Of a stretch of 8,867 nucleotides of DNA, positions 4,722-8,867 are shown piece by piece. Under the pieces are notes generated by a model. That model did no database searches. It saw only the letters and a program-made list of their open reading frames with translations, and was not told where the DNA came from. The stretch's first letter is position 1, and every line of letters starts with the position of its first letter. Origin of the DNA: Myxococcales bacterium (GTDB lineage: Bacteria > Myxococcota_A > Bradymonadia > UBA4248). The stretch is taken from positions 1 through 8,867 of the forward strand of contig SFMP01000209.1 of the NCBI GenBank assembly GCA_004554395.1, in the 5' to 3' direction. The translations under genes and the position numbers were made by a program.

Positions 4722-6290
4722 ATGTTTGCGTGTGAAAAGTTTGCAAAAGTCGATATACGAACCGATATCCATGCGATCGACAACGAAGATCGCAGAGTTT
4801 TGCCCCTTCTCATACGTGCGGCGGCGTGTCTCAATCCCATCTATTTACGACAAGTTTCGAGTCTCAATCCACAATTCAAACAAGAAATCGAAGATACGCA
4901 CTCGCAGAGGCTCATCGATTCGTTCAATATCATGGCCGGGCCGTGGGATCGCTTCGAAGGCGACAAGCCTTTCTATGGCACGATCGAGAAGCCGCTTGGC
5001 GCGGGGTTTTATCCCTCCGATATGACGCGCGATCAATTCGAAGCGTGGTGTGCGTCGCATCCCGACGACGAGGCCAAACTGCGGTCGTTTACGACTGTTA
5101 TTCGACGCCAAGCCAATGGCGATTTGGTCGCCGTACCCTATAGCGAAGCCTACGCACTCGAATTGAAAAAGGCCGCCGATTTGTTGCACGAAGCGGCTCG
5201 CGAAACGCGCAATCCATCGCTTTCGAATTATCTCATGTTGCGCGCCAAAGCCCTGCTCTCGAACGACTACGCCGCGAGCGAAGCCGCTTGGATTGGGCTC
5301 GATTCGAATATCGAATTCGTGTTTGGGCCCTACGAAACATACGAAGACCAGCTCTTCGGCTATAAGGCGACTTATGAATCGTTTGTCGCCTATAAAATCG
5401 CCGAAGAATCGGCGCGTTTGCGCCATATTGCCGACCTCGCCGAGGCCATGCAGCTGGCGCTCCCGATGAGCGACGAGATGCGCAAAACGCGCACGCCGCA
5501 AGCGCCATCGCCTTTCGTCGTTGCCGATTTGCTCTCGACAGCTGGCGAGGCTCGTTTTGGCATTCAAACATTGGCGTTTGTTTTGCCAAACGATCCCGAG
5601 GTGATTGGGCAATATGGCACGAAAAAAGTCATGCTCCGCAATATCCAGCACGCCAAATTCGATGCGATATTGCGCCCAATTGCCGCGCGTTTCTTGTCGC
5701 ACAAGGCGATGAGCAAAATCGGATTCGACGCCTTTTTCAGGCATACGATTTTGCACGAAACGGGCCACAGCCTCGGCGTCAAGGTCGTTGCCCACACCGG
5801 CGATTCGATTATTCAAGCACTCGCCGATGTCTATGCCCCTATCGAAGAGTGCAAAGCCGATACGATATCGACCTTCTTGTCGTTCTGGTTTGCCGAACGC
5901 GGCGAATTGACGCGCGAAGCACTCGACGAAACGTGTGCCACGCTCTTGGCAGGCTTCTTCCGTTCGTTGCGATTTGGCTTGACACAAGCGCACGCGCGAG
6001 CCAATGCCATACAGCTCAACTACTACATGGCGCATGGCGCCGTTACCATCGACGGCGCTGGCCTGTTCGATTACGATATCGATGCCATTGGTTCGACGGC
6101 AAAAAAACTCATCGCCGAAGTCCTCGACATTCAATACGAAGGTTCGCGCCAACGCGCCAACGACTTCCTCGCCCAATATGCAATACTTAGCCCCGATATT
6201 TCTTCGCGCCTCGAAGCGCTCAACGATATCCCCATCGATATCGCTTGCCAATACGAAGCCGAACGCGATGGTTTTTTCGATGCCAGCTAA
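4722..6290 (+). CDS. M49-type (dipeptidyl-peptidase III-like) zinc hydrolase
   Basis: 522 aa. AGGGAG (4710-4715) is 6 nt before this ATG, while a TTG at 4674 lacks an SD. Family M49 peptidases (DPP III) cleave dipeptides from oligopeptide N-termini using one zinc. The zinc-site signature is seen as HETGH (residues 345-349), a five-residue HEXXH rather than the HEXXGH of eukaryotic DPP III, with EECKAD (375-380) about 30 residues on supplying the expected third ligand. Other family-like blocks are GDLVAVPYSEAY (about 133-144), LSNDY (179-183) and GPYETYEDQLFGYKA (202-216). It is shorter than classical DPP III (about 700 aa), matching the compact bacterial branch of uncertain substrate. No signal peptide is evident, so it is probably cytoplasmic. 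It is first in an operon; its 3' end overlaps the next gene. The family call is from motifs; true peptidase activity is not proven by sequence. Confidence 0.8.
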   Translation: MFACEKFAKVDIRTDIHAIDNEDRRVLPLLIRAAACLNPIYLRQVSSLNPQFKQEIEDTHSQRLIDSFNIMAGPWDRFEGDKPFYGTIEKPLGAGFYPSDMTRDQFEAWCASHPDDEAKLRSFTTVIRRQANGDLVAVPYSEAYALELKKAADLLHEAARETRNPSLSNYLMLRAKALLSNDYAASEAAWIGLDSNIEFVFGPYETYEDQLFGYKATYESFVAYKIAEESARLRHIADLAEAMQLALPMSDEMRKTRTPQAPSPFVVADLLSTAGEARFGIQTLAFVLPNDPEVIGQYGTKKVMLRNIQHAKFDAILRPIAARFLSHKAMSKIGFDAFFRHTILHETGHSLGVKVVAHTGDSIIQALADVYAPIEECKADTISTFLSFWFAERGELTREALDETCATLLAGFFRSLRFGLTQAHARANAIQLNYYMAHGAVTIDGAGLFDYDIDAIGSTAKKLIAEVLDIQYEGSRQRANDFLAQYAILSPDISSRLEALNDIPIDIACQYEAERDGFFDAS

Positions 6291-6651
6291 ATTCTCGCGC
6301 CGATTCCCCATCTATCGCGCTTGGGCTCTGTGTATGATTTCGTGCAGCGGATGCAATATCCAAGCGAGCAATGTCGCCGATCACCTCGATATGATGGCGA
6401 CGATTGCCATCCGAAACATGGGAAATTGCGAGACGATGTCGGACGCGCTCAACGCCTATCTCGATGAGCATGGCGACGCCATACAAAAATCGGCGCGTTC
6501 TATCGTATCGGCACATGTAGAAGATGTGCGAGGAATGTTTCAATCGACGACGCGCATCGATATGGCTATCGAACACTGCCCTCCGACGACGATGCACCGC
6601 TTCCGCTATCGGATGGCAGAAATTCTCTTTGAGGAACCCAAAAAACAATGA
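6280..6651 (+). CDS. Small putative lipoprotein, family not recognised
   Basis: 123 aa from ATG 6280, or 127 aa from ATG 6268. Neither start has a clear SD, and both overlap the upstream stop (6288-6290), so translation is probably coupled. The N-terminus has basic KFSRR, a short hydrophobic stretch AWALCMIS and the cysteine cluster CSGC. Cys25, preceded by SG, is the best lipidation candidate, although Cys at -3 is not canonical. Cys22 is the alternative. The rest (residues 30-123) looks alpha-helical with two more cysteines, C50 and C100, which could form a disulfide outside the cytoplasm. No known domain was recognised. It ends in the ATGA overlap with mnmG (stop 6649-6651). The reading frame is supported by gene packing and by protein-like composition after 6290; the portion of the same frame before 6268 is a shadow of the M49 gene. 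Lipoprotein status is an inference. Confidence 0.7.
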   Translation: MPAKFSRRFPIYRAWALCMISCSGCNIQASNVADHLDMMATIAIRNMGNCETMSDALNAYLDEHGDAIQKSARSIVSAHVEDVRGMFQSTTRIDMAIEHCPPTTMHRFRYRMAEILFEEPKKQ

Positions 6652-8486
6652 ATTATCCCATTATCTACGATGCCATCGTCGTCGGCGGTGGTCATGCGGG
6701 ATGCGAAGCCTCGTGCGCGTTGGCACGGATGGGGTTTCGCGTCTTGCTCATGACGCTCGACATCGACCGCATTGCGCAAATGAGCTGTAATCCGTCGATT
6801 GGCGGCATTGCAAAAGGTCATATCACCAAAGAAATCGATGCCCTCGGTGGCATTATGGGGCGCATCGCCGATGCCTCGGCGATTCAATATCGAACGCTCA
6901 ACGCCAGCAAAGGCCCAGCCGTTCGGTCGTCGCGCGTCCAATGCGATACGGCGATATACCGTAGCGAAATGATCCGCTACCTTTCAACCGTTCCCAACCT
7001 CGACATTGCCCAAGCCAAAGTCGAAGACGTCATCCTCGACGATGCGCGTCAAGTGACTGGCGTTTTGGCAGCTGGAGGCGTCGTCTATCGCTGCCGCACC
7101 GTCGTGCTTTGCACGGGGACTTTTTTGCGCGGGCTCTGTCATATCGGCGATTACACGTTCGAAGCCGGACGCGCGGGCGATGGCACGAGCGAAACGCTCA
7201 GCGCACACTTGAGATCGTCGGGCGTCGCTTGGCGCCGCCTCAAAACGGGCACCCCACCGCGGATCTCGCGTCATAGCCTCGATATGTCGCGATTCGAAGT
7301 CCAAAAAGGCGACGACGACATCACGCGCTTGAGCTTTTATGGCAACGCGCCTTTGCTCCCACAAGTCCCCTGCCATATTGCCTATACAAACGAGCGAACG
7401 CACGACATCATACGCAAAGCCCGCGAGCGATCGCCGCTCTTCAATGGCACGATCAAAGGCATCGGGCCGCGCTATTGCCCGAGCATCGAAGATAAAGTTT
7501 ATCGATTTGCCGACAAAGACCGCCACCAAATCTTCATCGAACCGATGGGGCTCGACACCGACGAAATCTACCCAGCCGGCATTTCATCGTCGCTACCCTT
7601 CGACGTCCAACTCGATTTCATCCATAGCATCGAGGGCTTCGAACGCGCCCACGTCATCCGTCCCGCCTACGCCGTCGAATACGACGCACTCGAATCGGGT
7701 CAAATGACCCATGCGATGAATCTCCGCGCCATTCCATCGGTCTTCGTCGCAGGCCAAATCAACTGCACAAGCGGCTACGAAGAAGCCGCCGCGCAAGGTC
7801 TCATGGCTGGCATCAACGCCGCACTATGGCTCCAGAATCGCCCGCCTTTCATCTTGCGGCGCGACGAAGCCTACATCGGCGTCATGATCGACGACCTCGT
7901 CATGCGCGGCGTCGACGAGCCCTACCGCATGTTTACGAGCCGCGCCGAATTCCGCCTCTGCCTCCGCGAAGACAACGCCGACATCCGACTTTCGCCCTAC
8001 GGACACCAACTCGGGCTCCTCTCCGATGCCGATTTCGCCGTTTTCGAAACGAAAAAATCGCAAATCGAACAGCTCAAACAATTCCTCGCCACGACTCGCA
8101 TTGCCGACTTGGGCGATATCGACGACGCGCAATTGCCCTCGCACGGCAAACTCGCTCAAATTCTCAAAATGCCCGAAGTCACCATTGAGCGATTGGCAAA
8201 CGTTTGCCCACAAATCGCGCATTTTCCTGCCTCCGTCCGTCAATCGGTCGAAATCGGTGCGAAATTCGACGGCTACATTGCTCGCGAAAACGCTCGCATC
8301 GCCGCCTTCGTCGAATTGGAGTCGAAACGCATCCCCGACGATTTCGATTTCGCCAAAGTCCACGGGCTCACCACCGAAGTGCTCCAAAAGCTCGAAAAAT
8401 ACCGCCCCCACAGCTTGGGCGAAGCGCAACGCATCCCCGGCGTCACGCCTGCCGCCATCAATGCCATTTGGATTATGCTCAAATAA
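6648..8486 (+). CDS. mnmG: tRNA uridine-5-carboxymethylaminomethyl modification enzyme MnmG (GidA)
   Basis: 612 aa, near the usual 620-630. MnmG with MnmE installs the (carboxymethyl)aminomethyl group at C5 of wobble uridine 34 in certain tRNAs, using FAD, NADH and a folate-derived one-carbon unit. It is cytoplasmic. The N-terminal dinucleotide-binding motif VVGGGHAGCEA is at residues 11-21. The signature CNPSIGGIAKGH (47-58) contains the conserved cysteine at 47. RYCPSIEDK (275-283) has the second conserved cysteine at 277. GTPPRI (201-206) and GQINCTSGYEEAAAQG (369-384) complete the FAD domain. FTSRAEFRL (429-437) and a C-terminal helical domain ending GVTPAAINAIWIMLK (MnmE/tRNA contact region) are intact. 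ATG 6648 overlaps the preceding stop as ATGA; GAGGA at 6631-6635 is a somewhat distant SD (12 nt). It is last in the operon. The common partners rsmG and mnmE are not adjacent here. Confidence 0.97.
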   Translation: MNYPIIYDAIVVGGGHAGCEASCALARMGFRVLLMTLDIDRIAQMSCNPSIGGIAKGHITKEIDALGGIMGRIADASAIQYRTLNASKGPAVRSSRVQCDTAIYRSEMIRYLSTVPNLDIAQAKVEDVILDDARQVTGVLAAGGVVYRCRTVVLCTGTFLRGLCHIGDYTFEAGRAGDGTSETLSAHLRSSGVAWRRLKTGTPPRISRHSLDMSRFEVQKGDDDITRLSFYGNAPLLPQVPCHIAYTNERTHDIIRKARERSPLFNGTIKGIGPRYCPSIEDKVYRFADKDRHQIFIEPMGLDTDEIYPAGISSSLPFDVQLDFIHSIEGFERAHVIRPAYAVEYDALESGQMTHAMNLRAIPSVFVAGQINCTSGYEEAAAQGLMAGINAALWLQNRPPFILRRDEAYIGVMIDDLVMRGVDEPYRMFTSRAEFRLCLREDNADIRLSPYGHQLGLLSDADFAVFETKKSQIEQLKQFLATTRIADLGDIDDAQLPSHGKLAQILKMPEVTIERLANVCPQIAHFPASVRQSVEIGAKFDGYIARENARIAAFVELESKRIPDDFDFAKVHGLTTEVLQKLEKYRPHSLGEAQRIPGVTPAAINAIWIMLK

Positions 8487-8566
8487 AAGTGTTTTTTTCG
8501 TCAAATACGTCGTGAATATATATATGAATACGCACGCTCCTGACCTCACCCCCGGCCTATCGGCCA

Positions 8567-8592
8567 CCCCCTCTCCATGAATGGCGAGGGGG
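8567..8592. repeat. C/G-rich intergenic hairpin after mnmG
   Basis: CCCCCTC (8567-8573) pairs with GAGGGGG (8586-8592) and CCAT (8575-8578) with ATGG (8581-8584), around GA with a single T/C mismatch. GGCC-TATC-GGCC lies just upstream (8554-8565). No T-run follows, so intrinsic termination is doubtful, though the stem may stall polymerase or protect the mnmG mRNA 3' end. It resembles dispersed C-rich palindromic repeats seen in many genomes. The rest of 8487-8620 shows a T-run right after the stop codon and an AT-rich stretch but no gene. Confidence 0.75.
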
Positions 8593-8645
8593 AATAGATA
8601 GATTTATATGAATTATGTCACTGCTGTCCCACAAAAATGTGGCTT

Positions 8646-8651
8646 TATAGT
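8646..8651 (+). promoter_or_regulatory. Candidate -10 box of the IS transposase promoter
   Basis: TATAGT matches the -10 consensus at five of six positions. With a 16-nt spacer the only -35 candidate is CTGTCC (8624-8629), which is weak and lies in the presumed IS end, as is common for IS promoters. Transcription would start near 8658, inside the 5' arm of the leader hairpin described next. Confidence 0.35.
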
Positions 8652-8720
8652 TGGTTCGGAACCGATTTCTTGCTAAAAGGAAATTCGCGACAACCGCCTT
8701 TTGCAAGGAGTTCCGAACCA
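8652..8720 (+). promoter_or_regulatory. Transposase leader inverted repeat masking the start region
   Basis: TGGTTCGGAAC (8652-8662) is perfectly complementary to GTTCCGAACCA (8710-8720). The 3' arm covers the last base of the SD (AAGGAG, 8705-8710) through the A of the ATG. Smaller stems inside compete, for example CCTT (8697-8700) with AAGG (8705-8708). A transcript containing both arms would have a blocked start, while one beginning near 8658 would lose part of the 5' arm. The inverted repeat is seen directly; the regulatory role is inferred from known behaviour of IS10 and IS50. Confidence 0.6.
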
Positions 8721-8867
8721 TGACGCACTATAACACAGTTTTTCACACATTGGCAAAAATTCTTCCGAGACATGAAATTGACCGTTCAGACCGAAAATAC
8801 GGTCAGGGAGACAAGCGACGCAAGTCGAGCCGATACGTCCAGTTTATAGTGATGCTCATGGCTCAGA
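8720..8867 (+). CDS. IS4-family transposase, N-terminal fragment (DUF4372-type)
   Basis: Only the first 49 codons are in the window; the frame is open to the edge. ATG 8720 has AAGGAG 9 nt upstream. The start MTHYNTVFHTLAKILPRHE and the later QFIVMLMAQ match the N-terminal DUF4372 domain found ahead of the DDE catalytic domain in a group of IS4-family transposases, which typically begin with an HYNTVF-like motif followed by a L-x-x-[LI]-[LI]-P-R-H block. The catalytic DDE residues lie beyond the window. Codons are more AT-rich than in mnmG, as expected for a mobile gene. Whether the full gene is intact cannot be judged here. Confidence 0.88.
   Translation, partial: MTHYNTVFHTLAKILPRHEIDRSDRKYGQGDKRRKSSRYVQFIVMLMAQ

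Larger units (their letters stand above)
8619..8867 (+). mobile_element. Left part of an IS4-family insertion sequence (cut by window end)
   Basis: The transposase at 8720 identifies the element. The left boundary is not certain. The sequence from about 8619, CACTGCTGTCCCACAAAAAT, looks like an IS terminus and includes a small CCACA-AAAA-TGTGG hairpin (8629-8642), but the right end lies outside the window, so the inverted repeat and target duplication cannot be confirmed. Base composition becomes more AT-rich than the flanking genes. The element sits 3' of mnmG and in the same orientation, so read-in transcription is likely. Confidence 0.7.

Noticed and set aside
4845..6311. 488-codon frame antisense to the M49 gene
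   Set aside because: Shadow frame without SD or family motifs; the sense strand carries the zinc signature.
7824..8567. 247-codon frame antisense to the mnmG 3' half
   Set aside because: Covered by a fully conserved MnmG C-terminus on the other strand.

Overview
The window comes from a bacterial chromosome. Two core genes identify it as such: rpsA (30S ribosomal protein S1) and mnmG (tRNA U34 modification). Gene density is high, Shine-Dalgarno sites are clear, and codons favour GAC/GAA/CTC/GTC/ATC. A six-domain S1 protein and a putative lipoprotein suggest a Gram-negative bacterium. Intergenic palindromic repeats are rich. A relative of the former Deltaproteobacteria (Myxococcota or similar) is possible, but I cannot fix the phylum from sequence alone.

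Layout. Bases 1-231 are non-coding and packed with short hairpin-forming repeats: three tandem 38-bp units, then two copies of a related element. Bases 232-2091 (minus) encode an unrecognised 619-aa protein. Its centre is an extreme poly-aspartate tract followed by four 8-residue repeats. Bases 2092-2726 are a divergent intergenic region with the minus-strand gene's promoter, two adjacent palindromes, a 125-bp MITE-like inverted-repeat element, two more hairpins of the family seen at 1-222, and the rpsA promoter and leader. Bases 2727-4418 (plus) are rpsA, followed by a strong intrinsic terminator and a second hairpin.

After a promoter near 4637-4666 comes a compact three-gene operon on the plus strand. 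It holds an M49 (dipeptidyl-peptidase III-like) zinc hydrolase (4722-6290), a small putative lipoprotein (about 6280-6651, overlapping the upstream gene) and mnmG (6648-8486, ATGA overlap with the lipoprotein gene). Bases 8487-8620 hold a C/G-rich hairpin and no gene. The window then runs into the left end of an IS4-family insertion sequence, whose DUF4372-type transposase starts at 8720 and is cut by the window edge.

rpsA and mnmG both serve translation, but they are separate transcription units divided by a terminator. The genes co-transcribed with mnmG have no obvious link to tRNA modification. I see no defence system, CRISPR array, tRNA or rRNA. The most unusual content is the modular intergenic hairpin family, the repeat-bearing acidic protein, and the SD-masking leader of the IS transposase.
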